A stretch of DNA of 64,000 bases from Cherax quadricarinatus (taxonomy: Eukaryota > Arthropoda > Malacostraca > Decapoda > Parastacidae). The stretch is taken from assembly GCF_038502225.1 (NCBI RefSeq), contig NC_091355.1, positions 11,682,115-11,746,114 on the forward strand, written 5' to 3'. A program made the translations under genes and the position numbers. Under the pieces are notes generated by a model. The model saw nothing but the letters and a program-made list of their open reading frames with translations, did not search any database and had not been told where the DNA came from. Below, one piece after another: positions 11,176 to 22,214 of the stretch. The first letter of the stretch is position 1. Each line of letters starts with the position of its first letter.

Positions 11176-11744
11176 GAATACGCCAGGGAAAAATATATAA
11201 ATATAAGATGATGCGTGAGGAGTCGACATGGAGGACGCACACAGCAAGAACCAGGCGTCGGTCCAAATGTTACCTTAATGAAAACTTTTAATTTACTAAG
11301 TGAGTTCTTTCGGCGCCCGTTCCGCTGGCGATGGTCGGACGTGTTTAATCCCTCTCTCTCTCTCTCTCTCTGTCTCTGTCTCTCTCTCTTGCCCACTCTT
11401 ACTCTATCTCTCACTCGACCACATCTTCAAGAGCCACACCTTCCACACCACCTCTAAGCTTTTTCTTCTCAGACTTTTCAAAAGTATACATTAATAATGA
11501 GTCAGGAACATGCAGTAATATAATATACGGAAAATTACGGCATAACAGACAAATCTCAGGAGTTAAATGAAAGAGGAAGATGATAATTCCCAGTCCTCAT
11601 CGCAGATACAAAAATAAAAACCGATCGGATCACTAATACAATTTCTCCCGGGGGAAGAGACTGCATAAATAGAAATGGAAGACCAGGAAGAAGTGAAGAG
11701 CATCACGTCTGATGAAAACTGAGTTGTGATTTCTCGGATTATGC
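11171..11744. other. no recognisable gene; (TC)n tract
   Basis: A TC-rich run sits at about 11350-11425. The rest is unique-looking and without a supported coding frame. Confidence 0.4.
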
Positions 11745-12524
11745 AGCTGGGACAGTTATTGAGGGCTCCTTGGTCTATGTTGCGGTCATAACAACATTAT
11801 AAAGCTGGAACAACTGTTACCGAGGGCTCCTTAGTCTATGTAGTGGTCATAGCAACATTACATAGCTGGAACAACTGTTACTGAGGGCCCCTTAGTCTAT
11901 GTAGTGGTCATAGCAACATTACATAGCTGGAACAACTGTTACTGAGGGCTCCTTAGTCTATGTAGTGGTCATAACATTACATAGCTGGAACAACTGTGAC
12001 TGAGGGCCCCTTAGTCTATGTAGTGGTCATAGCAACATTACATAGCTGGAACAACTGTTACTGAGGGCCCCTTAGTCTATGTAGTGGTCATAGCAACATT
12101 ACAGAGCTGGAACAACTGTTACTGAGGGCCCCTTAGTCTATGTAGTGGTCATAGCAACATTACAGAGCTGGAACAACTGTTACTGAGGGCCCCTTAGTCT
12201 ATGTAGTGGTCATAGCAACATTACAGAGCTGGAACAACTGTTACTGAGGGCCCCTTAGTCTATGTAGTGGTCATAGCAACATTACAGAGCTGGAACAACT
12301 GTTACTGAGGGATCCTTAGTCTATGTAGTGGTCATAGCAACATTACAGAGCTGGAACAACTGTTACTGAGGGTCCCTTAGTCTATGTAGTGGTCATAACA
12401 AAATTACAGAGCTGGAACAACTGTTACTGAGGGCTCCTTAGTCTATGTAGTGGTCATAACATTACATAGCTGGAACAACTGTTACTGAGGGCCCCTTAGT
12501 CTATGTAGTGGTCATAGCAACATT
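11745..12524. repeat. 61-bp minisatellite, about 13 copies
   Basis: Unit contains AGCTGGAACAACTGTTACTG and CCTTAGTCTATGTAGTGGTC; successive units are shifted by 61 bp. Two units are shortened (CATAACATTACA instead of CATAGCAACATTACA). Confidence 0.96.
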
Positions 12525-12769
12525 CCTTCAAATAGTAGATCGTAAAATAGACGTGTAAAAAAAAAACACAAAGCACCACAAAACACCATTTATAAAAAAT
12601 ACAGAGAGAGCAAGAACTAAACAAGTTATGTTGTAATATTAGTTGATGTCGGTGGTGGAGATGAAGACTGACACTTGTGCCACTTACTCCAGAGCTCTGA
12701 GATATAGAGCTGAAAGCTACTCTAATCTGTTTTGCAATATATTTTATGTAGCATGTTGGTAAAGGAGAG
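12525..12769. other. nothing recognised
   Basis: AT-rich unique-looking DNA. Confidence 0.4.
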
Positions 12770-12850
12770 AGAAATACACTATAATGCGAGCTTTAATTGA
12801 CGACGTTTCGCCCGTACAGTGGGCTTTACAAATCGAAAATAGATAAACCT
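12770..12850 (-). mobile_element. dispersed CGAAACGT hairpin element (degenerate hammerhead-like)
   Basis: On the minus strand: TTTGTAAA, stem GCCC, loop, stem GGGC, then GAAACGTCGTC. The stem flanked by GAAACGTC is the pattern shared with the copies at 4.3, 22.1, 23.1 and 28.1 kb. The CUGANGA-like half is degraded here. Confidence 0.6.
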
Positions 12851-12892
12851 GGATAGGAAGGGTAAATGCCATACACAGTATCACAGTGAATT

Positions 12893-13080
12893 GTTAGGTT
12901 AGGTTAGGTTAGGTTAGGTTAGGTTAGGTTAGGTTAGGTTAGGTTAGGTAAGGATCGTCAGGAAACAGGACAAACGTTTCCTGACGCGGGTCTTAGTCAG
13001 ATGATGACCCGCCTTTGGAGCTTTTGATCATCTGACCGAGGCCTTCCGCTGGCTTACCGGTCCACCCCTTTAAAAATTAT
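12893..13080 (+). mobile_element. dispersed repeat (family S7) carrying a (TTAGG)11 block
   Basis: Eleven TTAGG units at 12894-12949 run directly into a conserved sequence with CAGGAAACA, GTTTCCTGACGCGG and GTCATCTGACCGAGGCC-like segments, ending CCACCCCTTTAAAAA. A second copy of the non-telomeric part is at 22215-22330. TTAGG is the usual arthropod telomere repeat, but its position here, joined to a dispersed family, points to a transposed or captured block. Confidence 0.7.
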
Positions 13081-13359
13081 GGTCATTTATAACCATTGTT
13101 ATATATGAATTGTTTATATCTTCAGTGTTCTCTACTTTGTTAACTACTCTAATAAGAGTTTGTAAACAAGAAAATTCGTAGATAATTTAGAAATATTGAA
13201 TGAAATCACTATAAAATATTAATTATAATTAAAAAAAATTACGACAGTTTAATAAAATCTGTGAGTAATACTTAAATTTGTTGCTTACGGTAACACTATG
13301 TAAATAAACATCAGTAATATTGACAACTTACCTGGGGAGCTGGAATGACTTGTGCACAG
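13081..13359. other. nothing recognised
   Basis: AT-rich DNA, no supported gene. Confidence 0.4.
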
Positions 13360-13552
13360 AGGTGTGCGTGCATTATTATTATTATAATCAAGGGGAAGCG
13401 CTAAATCCGGAGGATTATACAGCGCTTGGGGGGGGGGATATGTGGAAGGCATTCAGGCTTAATTCGAGGAACTGGAGCACAGATCCAATTCCCTAAATCA
13501 AGAGCCCCTCACCAACATCAAGGAACCTTCCTTGAGGGGAGGTGTGCGTGCA
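13360..13552 (-). mobile_element. SINE (family S3) with 13-bp target-site duplication
   Basis: The 13-bp duplication AGGTGTGCGTGCA is at 13360-13372 and 13540-13552. The element between is 167 bp. On the minus strand it starts CCCCTCAAGGAAGG and ends in an (ATT)n-type tail (ATAATAATAATAAT). A second copy with its own duplication is at 63646-63834. Confidence 0.93.
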
Positions 13553-13789
13553 ACAGCCCAGGTATCTGATGGCCAGAACCTCACAGACACTCAGGCAGGT
13601 CAGTAATGCCATGCGTATGTATAAGGTATTAGTAAAAACATACACACACACTGCACATTTGTAGAAAATGCAGCAGTTTATCTAATGTAACATATTTAGT
13701 TTGTTTATACTGAATAGTTTTAAAAGGGGAAAAAAGTGAATTTAACCATGGCTTGTTGAATAATTATTCTGGATGTTTCACATTGAAGT

Positions 13790-14040
13790 TCTCATCCTGG
13801 CTATGCTTATGCTAGCTTATAATAAAATACATTTACAACATGGTGAAGTGGAGAAGAATCCTTCCTCCGTAAGCCATGTGTGTCGTAAGAGGCATCTGAA
13901 ATACCGGGAGCAAGGTGCTAGTAACCCCTTCTCCTGTATACATTACTAAATGATAAACAGAAGAAAAGCTTTCGTTTCTTTTTTTTTTGGGTCACACTGC
14001 CTCGGTGGGAGACGGCCGATATCTTAAAAAAAATACACAA
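13790..14040 (+). mobile_element. dispersed repeat (family S4)
   Basis: Contains GTGCTAGTAACCCCTTCTCC, CTGTATACATTACTAAAT, a T-run, then CTGCCTCGGTGGGAGACGGC and an A-rich end. I recognise this from memory as a common decapod dispersed repeat; there is only one copy in this window. The 74-codon minus frame over it is not a gene. Confidence 0.55.
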
Positions 14041-14240
14041 CGATAATAATAATGATGATTCACGTTGAGCGCTAAACTCATATGGGTCATTCAGTTCAAG
14101 GCATGGTGGAGGGGGCTTGATTCTCCGTCTGCTGAGCGCCACGCAGACGCGCTTACTGTTACTCGCGTAATTGTTTGATATTTACAACAAGAGGATGTAT
14201 TCAAGTCTTATAAAGTTACCACAAATGCATTACGGTATAC
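14041..14240. other. fragment related to the GCGCTAAAC repeats, then unique DNA
   Basis: GAGCGCTAAACTCATATGGG after an ATAATAATGATG tail resembles the tail of the S3-type SINE; about 14045-14130. Confidence 0.4.
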
Positions 14241-14244
14241 ATCA

Positions 14245-15715
14245 CAACATGGCAGGTTCCAGCATAACATAGGTTCCAGCATAACATGGCAGGTTCCAGC
14301 ATAACATAGGTTTCAGCATAACATGGCAGGTTCCAGCATAACATAGGTTTCAGCATAACATGGCAGGTTCCAGCATAACATAGGTTTCAGCATAACATGG
14401 CAGGTTCCAGCATAACATAGGTTTCAGCATAACATGGCAGGTTCCAGCATAACATAGGTTCCAGCATAACATAAGTTTCAGCATAACATAGGTTCCATCA
14501 TAACATGGCAGGTTCCAGCATAACATAGGTTCCAATATAACATGGCAGGTTCCAGCATAACATAGGTTTCAGCATAACATGGCAGGTTCCAGCATGATAA
14601 CATAGGTTCCAGCATGATAACATAGGTTTCAGCATAACATAGGTTCCATCATAACATGGCAGGTTCCAGCATAAGATAGGTTCCAGCATAACATAGGTTC
14701 CAATATAACATGGCAGGTTCCAGCATAACATAGGTTTCAGCATAACATGGCAGGTTCCAGCATAACATAGGTTCCAGCATGATAACATAGGTTTCAGCAT
14801 AACATAGGTTCCATCATAACATGGCAGGTTCCAGCATAACATAGGTTCCAGCATGATAATATATGTTCCAGTATAACATGGCAGGTTCCAGCATAACATG
14901 GCAGGTTCCAGCATGATAACATAGGTTCCAGCATGATAACAGGTTTCAGCATAACATAGGTTCCATCATAACATGGCAGGTTCCAGCATAACATAGGTTC
15001 CAGCATAACATAGGTTCCAGCATAACATAGGTTCCAGAATAACATGGCAGGTTCCAGCATAACATAGGTTCCAGCATAACATAGGTTCCAGTATAACATG
15101 GCAGGTTCCAGCATAACATAGGTTTCAGCATAACATGGCAGGTTCCAGCATGATAATATAGGTTCCAGCATAACATGGCAGGTTCCAGCATGATAACATA
15201 GGTTCCAGTATAACATGGCAGATTCCAGCATAACATAGGTTCCAGCATAACATGGCAGGTTCCAGCATAATAACACAGGTTCCAGCATAACATAGGTCCC
15301 AGCATAACATGGCAGGTTCCATCATAACATGGTAGGTTCCAGCATAACATAGGTCCCAGCATAACGTTGCAGGTTCCAGTATAACATGGTAGGTTCCAGC
15401 ATAACATAGGTTCCAGCATAACATAGGTTCCAGCATAATAACATAGGTTCCAGCATAACATGGCAGGTTCCAGCATGATAACATAGGTTCCAGCATAACA
15501 TGGCAGGTTCCAGCATGATAACATAGGTTCCAGCATAACATGGCATGTTCCAGCATAACAACATAGGTTCCAGCATAACATGGCAGGCTCCAGCATGATA
15601 AGATAGGTTCCAGCATAACATGGCAGGTTCCAACATGATAACATAGGTTTTCAGCATATCATGGTAGCTTCCAGCATGATAACGTGGTAGGTTCCAGCAT
15701 AACATAGGTTCCAGC
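14245..15715. repeat. mixed 17/20-bp minisatellite, about 75 units
   Basis: Units AGGTTCCAGCATAACAT (17 bp) and GGCAGGTTCCAGCATAACAT (20 bp) are interleaved, with inserted GATAACAT variants. The minus-strand open frames (up to 232 codons, MLCWNLPCY-type repeats) exist because the unit lacks stops on that strand; I do not regard them as genes. Confidence 0.96.
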
Positions 15716-15965
15716 GTAACAAAGTTTCCAGCGCGATACTAGGGAAGAGACCAGTGTGATAACATGTCAAGTGTAGCATAAGAACGTGCCAGGTGCCATC
15801 ATGACCACATGACAGGAGTTAGCAAGATTACATGACAGGTGTTAGCAAGATTACGTGACAGATGTTAGCAAGATAACATGACAGCAATTAGCAAGATAAC
15901 ATGACAGGAGTTAGCATAACATGACAGGTGTTAGCATGATAACATGACGGGTGTTAGCGAGGTAA
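15716..15965. repeat. diverged tandem tail of the preceding array
   Basis: Loose repeats of ACATGACAGGTGTTAGCA-type units, about 20-24 bp; the sequence grades out of the 17/20-bp array. Confidence 0.75.
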
Positions 15966-16544
15966 CAAACAACAACAGAAGCACTTACTGGTTCAATTAG
16001 AAGCCAGACAAATCCTAGAGACCATTATTTGTTGTCGTGTTGATCCGTGTTGCAAGTTTGACTTAACAAAAACAGTGGGAGAGCAATTAGTGTCGGTGCA
16101 AGTTACCATCGCCATATTTGTAATTGCAGGGCGCTGGTGGAGGGCTCTTGATTCGGTAAACTTGAGCTGTTCTCCCCTAGGATCAAATTTTATTACCTCC
16201 CAATCCCTGGAACTGTAAGGTAAACTATTTCTTTTTAATAGGATTGCACAGGCTAGATACGTGAATTGTAAAGTCGGTGATATTGTGATCTAGTATATGA
16301 TAATTATATGCAGCGGAAATAAATGATGGTGCACGGGAGTGCACGGGAAAGAAATTGAAGAGAATATGGGAAGTCTACACTAAGGCTATCTACTTCTACC
16401 TAGATTGAGGACTGTCATATATTATCTACGTGTGAGCCAAGCATAGAAAATCAGTAATTGTTTCTACGTATTGTACTGTGTAGATTAGCTATATAAAAAA
16501 CTGAATGTATGAAATGGCTCAAATATCATTACAGGCGTAACAGT
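15966..16544. other. no recognisable gene
   Basis: Unique-looking DNA with no supported frame. Confidence 0.4.
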
Positions 16545-16685
16545 ACCCAGTGGGATCTCAGAAAAACCCAGTGTGGCCTCGGTAATCTTCTTCTGGGCTA
16601 GTGCTCACATGATGAGCTGCTGGTACACAATAATCCAGCCTCTAAGGCGGTACAGAGTAAATAAACCCCTCTCATTAACCCGTGT
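16545..16685 (+). repeat. dispersed repeat family S6, copy 2
   Basis: GGCCTCGGTAATC, GGTACACAATAA and CCTCTAAGGCGG occur in the same order as in 7803-7960. Confidence 0.6.
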
Positions 16686-17719
16686 CTTTTCTTCGCTATT
16701 GTCGGTTGTATGGCGTGTGTGTCCTCATGTATCATGCTAGATGAAGCTACATACTTCAGTGTTAAACATGTTTGTGTATGGAGAGAGAGACGTCGGCTGC
16801 ATTAAAACTTTTGTTACAGTTAAACAACTTTTATTGCAGTTAATTTTATCACTAATTGACGGCTTAGGCCATCGTTCATCCACATGTTTTGTGGACGTTT
16901 TCCCGAACCAGTTGTCAAACGTGGTGGTCAGGAAGGCTGTCCCTGCAGCAAATGTGATTTTGCGCTTCATAAATATGGTTTGTATTAGAGTGACAACGTA
17001 AATATGTGCGTCAGAGATTAGGGAATAAACGGTCACTCGCTTGTACATTAAGAGAGATAATGAGTGTTTACACATTAAAAGTTATCAGCAGTTTATACTC
17101 TAGAGGTGAGAGTCACCACCTACATCATCTGCTAAAATTAAATCACAGAAGTATTGGCTATTTAAACGATAAAAACAAAGTGATCTTAACAGATGTTTCA
17201 CGAAAGATCAATCCATTATTATTGACTTTAAATGACAGGACTTGCGTTTGTGCATCGATAAAGAAGTTTAATATTTTTTTCCTTAGACAAGAGCTTGGTT
17301 CCTAAGGCATCAAAGATAAAATAGATTTGAGGTACCACCTAATTATTGGCGCAGAGAGCCTAAAAATGAGGTATGGTACCTCATTTTGGCCCTCGAAGGC
17401 GATCCATGGGCATTTTAATATAAACAGATCCATTAAATTTGCAAAACTAAGTTACTAATGAAGAGTTTTGCTGCAGGTGATGTATTGGTGAGACACTGGT
17501 GGCGTAGTGATCTCTCTCCCTCACTGAAACAAACTGAAAACATCGCTCAGTCTTCTCCTCGCACCAGGACAAGGTGAACAAACCCAATATTGTTGTTGTT
17601 TGTGAACGTCTCAGACCTGACGATTGATGTGGTTGTTAAAGTGTTTAAATGTTCTATCAAAAACCTTGTTGCTACACTGTTGTTCATGAACAAGTGACGA
17701 TTGAAACGTAAATAAATAA
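16686..17719. other. low-repeat region, no recognised gene
   Basis: Open frames at 16741-17001 and 17006-17305 overlap opposing frames and have no domain I recognise. An 11-bp-arm hairpin AAAATGAGGTA/TACCTCATTTT lies at 17363-17387. Confidence 0.35.
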
Positions 17720-17792
17720 CTGGCTTTCCCTTTGCAGGTAAGTGTTCTTACAGCTCATCGAGGGACAGTGACGCCTGGAAAGTATGGTAAGT
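17720..17792 (+). promoter_or_regulatory. recursive-splice-like site with a following short candidate exon
   Basis: A pyrimidine tract ending TTTGCAG at 17737 is followed at once by GTAAGTG, so a 3' and a 5' splice site share one junction. A second acceptor (TTACAG to 17753) and a strong donor GTAAGT from 17787 enclose 33 bp (17754-17786); from the first acceptor the candidate exon would be 49 bp. The arrangement matches the known layout of recursive splice sites in long introns. No transcript evidence is available. Confidence 0.35.
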
Positions 17793-18121
17793 ACCCATTT
17801 CACTTTCTTTTGCCACAAACTAGCAGCAAACTATACAGGGTTTGGCAGAACGTGAGTTTCTGGTCCTCTTTCACCCGCATCGATACTCTGTGACGAGTTG
17901 TCATCGACTGATGATATGCGAGCATATCTCACTCATAGCCTCTTGTTCACCGGTGCTCCTGTCCCCTCTGTAGCTTGTGACTTATTGCTGACTGTGGAAC
18001 ATAGCTTAACTATTTACCCACGAATGTGGCCATTGTTCTTAGGCAAAAACAACTGTGAAATTTTAGATGAGTGTTTTCCCATTATTTTGTTAACTGATTC
18101 TGGTTATTTTAAATTGGTGGG

Positions 18122-18664
18122 ATGGTATTTGTGTTGTGCTTACTAGAAGGAAGCTTACCAAGCAAGGAGAATTCCAGAGAGGGATTTTTAGCGGCCGTAT
18201 TTGTCACCGCCAGCACCGTCATGGCTGCTGCTGCTGCTACCGGAACCCAAGTCATCAGACTTGACTCACACAGCCAGCGCATTCCCTGCACACTTCATTC
18301 ACCACAACCTTTCTCTTCTACACTCTCTCCTTTACCTCTTCATCCTCCTTTCTCCCCCTCCTCCAAGGGCGTCACTCTCCCAAAGGAGAACCTGGTATCC
18401 AAACTCTCCTCTCCTCCCTCTCTACTGCCATCTTTGAAATAAATCCCGGAGGAAAACGAAGATGAGGTGGAGGCAGAAGAAGAAGAGGAGAAGAGGGAGG
18501 AGGATAGTTTGGATATTATGTTTTCCTTTGGGAGGGTGACGCCAGAGGGAGAGGAGGAGGAGGAGGAGGAGATAATAGTGAATAAGGGAGTGAAGGAAGC
18601 GGAGGGTTATGGAGGCAGTGGGCTGGGTGACGACCTGAGGTCAGGCAGCAGCGATGGTAACTAA
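18122..18664 (+). other. candidate exon(s): acidic low-complexity frame with one in-frame stop
   Basis: One frame runs from 18122 to 18664 interrupted only by a TAA at 18440-18442. The upstream part has an Ala run (about 18221-18240) and a Ser/Pro-rich stretch. The downstream part is strongly acidic (runs of Glu at about 18470-18500 and 18550-18575), followed by IIVNKGVKEAEGYGGSGLGD and a stop at 18662-18664. GATGGTAACT near 18655 would also serve as a weak splice donor. I do not recognise the protein. It may be a real exon whose acceptor lies in the pyrimidine-rich DNA around 18400-18440 (which would skip the stop), or chance in a GA-rich tract. Confidence 0.25.
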
Positions 18665-18939
18665 GACAACTACAAGTTCGTCAGTGTGGTGTTTGTAGCT
18701 GGGCAAACTTCGCTCTATTGTTCGCTTTTGTGTTGATATGTAGTTTTCATACTTTTTTGTTTTACCCTGGATGCTCTTGGAAGCTTTTATTTAAGTCGCT
18801 AAGAGTTAATACGTTCATCTGGTGTTGAAACTTCGCGTTTTTCCAACCTCCGAAATGTGTTTTTTGAGAACGTTTATCGGGTATATACTCATGAGAGAAG
18901 TGTTGGTGTCAGTCTTACTTAACTGTGTGATGTAGCAGT

Positions 18940-19020
18940 CTTGCTGCTGCTGAGTTAGCTATGCTCATCTGCTGCTGAGTTAGCTAAGCTCATCTGCTGC
19001 TGAGTTGTCTGACTCAGCAG
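18940..19020. repeat. short tandem repeat, about 26 bp x 3
   Basis: TCTGCTGCTGAGTTAGCTA-type units, the last diverged. Confidence 0.8.
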
Positions 19021-19763
19021 AACCTACAGTGACAACTAAGGTCTGGTACTACACTTGCACTGCTGAAAAAGAGCTTAACATGCAAGTTTTTACTTAATAA
19101 ACACCTAAAATATGATAACATCTCTCGTATAACGTTACCCCAGAATAACATTCTTGCCCCTGGATGTTAATTACTAAATATTACTAATCACTGATTGATG
19201 ATTGTGTATCGTTTAAATCTTTATTATTTTCAGTTATGTTTAACGTTTCATGATCAATGAATAATTCTTAGGCAAAGTACTACTGACATAGGCAATATCG
19301 TGTGGTCATATTGCACGTGCATTAGTGTGGCTCCCACGTCAACATTACTAACATTCTTGAGAAGGAAGATTACATAAAATACTCTAATCCTGGCATTAGT
19401 GGTGAAGCTAAGGTATGTATTAGTGTAGTGAAGACGTGCTCTCTTCTGCTTTATTACAGACAAAATATCCTGGGTTTTTTCAAGCAGGGTGAGCGGCGCT
19501 GATAATACTGACACCCTCCCTGGTGAAAGATTATTGAAAATATATCAGCCAGTGAATGAATGGCTTACGTTAACACCGCCAGGGTTAAAATTTCTGGACA
19601 CCTGCGAACTCCGCAGCATGTTGCTGTGTCCCAGGGATTGTCTGTCCTCTCAAGAAGCTACATTTGTAGAGTTTAATGTTGGGTGTCGTCAGTTATCTTG
19701 TACGATAATTTTTTTTTTTAAATAGCTGGCTACGTCTTGAGAAATATTTCTCTCATTTAAGCA
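19021..19763. other. no recognised gene
   Basis: Low-repeat DNA; small frames on both strands at 19254-19725 lack recognisable domains. Confidence 0.35.

Positions 19764-19852
<89 letters not shown>
19764..19852. repeat. (TA)n microsatellite
   Basis: About 44 uninterrupted TA units. Confidence 0.98.
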
Positions 19853-19856
<4 letters not shown>

Positions 19857-20218
19857 CTGTTTATGAATGTAACGTTAATGTGTAACTGTGATCAACTGGT
19901 CATTGATGTTAAATGTTATCCAAGACGTGCGTATTTTACCACGAGGTTATTGAAATTTTGTTTATTGGTACGTTTTACGTACAAAAACATTAGGTAGCAG
20001 TTTTAAAATCTAAGGTTCGTGTACATAAGGTTTTATTTTTATCAATGTAGATGCAGACACTGTACATACTGGCTCAACAAGATATACACGCAAATCAGCA
20101 AGAAAAAGGAGTTTTGAGAGCATGGTAGAGCTACCACATAATCAGGTTCTTTTGTGGCAGTGTCTGTTTGGTAATGAAAAAGCTTTCAACTCCTGCCATT
20201 TTTTTTTTTATCTAAGGG

Positions 20219-20520
20219 AATGTTCACTGTACTCCGATTCTGCCTTGGTCCAGTGTGCTTCTGTCCACTGTGGTACAGGAGATCAAGAGTTGTAAGCTCG
20301 TCTCGCTGCACTTCACATGGTTGTAGAGTTCTGTGGGTGTCTGGGCCATGCTTGTTGTCCCGGGAAATGAATGGGCGGATGCCGAAGTAAAGGCTGCTGT
20401 AACGAACCGTCTCTACAATAAACTCCCGCCTTTCACCGACTTCATGGGTGTTTCGTCGTCCTCCTCCAAAAAGAATCGCCACTTTGAGACGAATCTTCGT
20501 CAAACATCTCACCCATAGCC
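20219..20520 (+). pseudogene. LINE RNase H domain fragment (I/jockey-type)
   Basis: The frame from 20333 reads VVPGNEWADAEVKAA (about 20354-20400), matching the conserved end of LINE-encoded RNase H (WVPGHxG..GNExAD..AK). A frameshift just upstream separates it from TGG GTG TCT (WVS, about 20335). Further upstream VVQEIKS also fits the family pattern. After it come NRLYNKLPPFTDF, typical of the linker that follows RNase H in these elements. No RT is next to it, so it is an isolated decayed fragment. Confidence 0.75.
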
Positions 20521-20644
20521 ATATATTGGATGACTCGCACAGGAGTTGACTGATACCCAAATACCTGTTACCTGTTAGTTATCTGGTAGCTTCATTAAAT
20601 AGTATTGTGATCGTGCAACTGTTGCGTATGTATTGAGAAGAAGC

Positions 20645-20945
20645 ACTGTGCAAGCGTGGGGAAAATCACTGGCTTGGTTGGCAACGCTCTAGCCTCACAC
20701 ACTGAGTGTCCTTGGCTCGCTCCACTACACGGGTGGAAATACTAGGTGTATTTCCTTAGACCTAAAGAACAAAAAGGCACCTGCTGATCCTGTTATCTAG
20801 CAGTAAGTAGGTGCCTGGGTGTTAGTCGACTGGTGTGAGTGGCATCCTGGGGGATAAGATTAAATAATCCTAAGGGAAATAAGATAGACATCCTGGGTTG
20901 ATAACTCTCTGGGTTAAAATTCCAAACAAATCTTATCTTAAGCTG
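20645..20945 (+). mobile_element. tRNA-derived SINE (family S5)
   Basis: The head has GGTTGGCAACGCTCTAGC (A-box-like). The body has AGTAAGTAGGTGCCTGGGTG, TTAGTCGACTGG and GCATCCTGGG, shared with family S1. It ends in AAATCTTATCTTAAGC. A related minus-strand piece is near 25.0 kb. The B box is degraded. Confidence 0.6.
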
Positions 20946-20954
20946 GGCTTACCA

Positions 20955-21946
20955 TCATGGTTGTGCCTACATCCACACGCCTCTCATCATCATCATCATG
21001 GTTGTGCCTACATCCACACGCCTCTCATCATCATCATCATGGTTGTGCCTACATCCACACGCCTCTCATCATCATCATCATGGTTGTGCCTACATCCACA
21101 CGCCTCTCATCATCACCATCATGGTTGTGCCTACATCCACACGCCTCTCATCATCATCATCATGGTTGTGCCTACATCCACACGCCTCTCATCATCATCA
21201 TCATGGTTGTGCCTACATCCACACGCCTCTCATCATCACCATCATGGTTGTGCCTACATCCACACGCCTCTCATCATCATCATCATGGTTGTGCCTACAT
21301 CCACACGCCTCTCATCATCATCATGGTTGTGCCTACATCCACACGCCTCTCATCATCATCATGGTTGTGCCTACATCCACACGCCTCTCATCATCATCAT
21401 GGTTGTGCCTACATCCACACGCCTCTCATCATCACCATCATGGTTGTGCCTACATCCACACGCCTCTCATCATCATCATCACGCCTCTCATCATCATCAC
21501 CATCATGGTTGTGCCTACATCCACACGCCTCTCATCATCACCATCATGGTTGTGCCTACATCCACACGCCTCTCATCATCACCATCATGGTTGTGCCTAC
21601 ATCCACACGCCTCTCATCATCATCATGGTTGTGCCTACATCCACACGCCTCTCATCACCTTCATCATGGTTGTGCCTACATCCACACGCCTCTCATCATC
21701 ATCATCATGGTTGTGCCTACATCCACACGCCTCTCATCATCATGGTTGTGTCTACATCCACACTCCTCTCATCATCATCATCATCATCATGGTTGTGCCT
21801 ACATCCACACGCCTCTCATCATCATCATCATGGTTGTGCCTACATCCACACGCCTCTCATCATCATCATCATGGTTGTGCCTACATCCACACGCCTCTCA
21901 TCATCATCATGGTTGTGCCTACATTCACACGCCTCTCATCACCTTA
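20955..21946. repeat. minisatellite with internal (ATC)n, unit about 41 bp, about 25 copies
   Basis: Constant part GGTTGTGCCTACATCCACAC, then GCCTCTC and a variable number of CAT/ATC triplets (2-7). The triplet variation shifts the frame between units, which gives three overlapping long plus-strand frames; none is a credible gene. Confidence 0.97.
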
Positions 21947-22029
21947 TTAATTAGGGAAGTGGGCAGATTCCACTACATGGCTGCCTGACTTGAGCTGAGT
22001 ATTGACTCTGTGTTTACCAGAGTGTCTGC

Positions 22030-22155
22030 TTTAGAAGGACACGTGAGCAAACACTAAGACATATTAGAAAAGTTTCGGTCCTGGGACCTTGATCAAGGTC
22101 CCAGGACCGAAACGTTTTCTAATAAGTATGTCCTAGTATTTGCTCACGTTTTCTG
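22030..22155. mobile_element. foldback element: about 60-bp arms, no loop
   Basis: The palindrome is centred on TTGATCAA at 22092/22093. Arms match over about 60 bp with a few changes. The right half reads TTGATCAA, stem GGTCC/GGACC, then GAAACGTTTTC, the shared hairpin pattern. Confidence 0.85.
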
Positions 22156-22214
22156 CTAAACCAATTTGTGGGTATCTATAACTTAACGTTTATACCACCA
22201 GATTACCTCACAGC

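Noticed and set aside
12894..12949. True chromosome end
   Set aside because: Only 11 TTAGG units with unrelated sequence on both sides and linkage to a dispersed element.
14245..15715. Long minus-strand frames with Cys-rich MLCWNLPCY repeats
   Set aside because: They come from a 17/20-bp minisatellite with no stop on that strand; the frame shifts between units.
16741..17305. Consecutive plus-strand frames as a small gene
   Set aside because: AT-rich, overlapped by opposing frames, no motif, no clear start context or splice signals.
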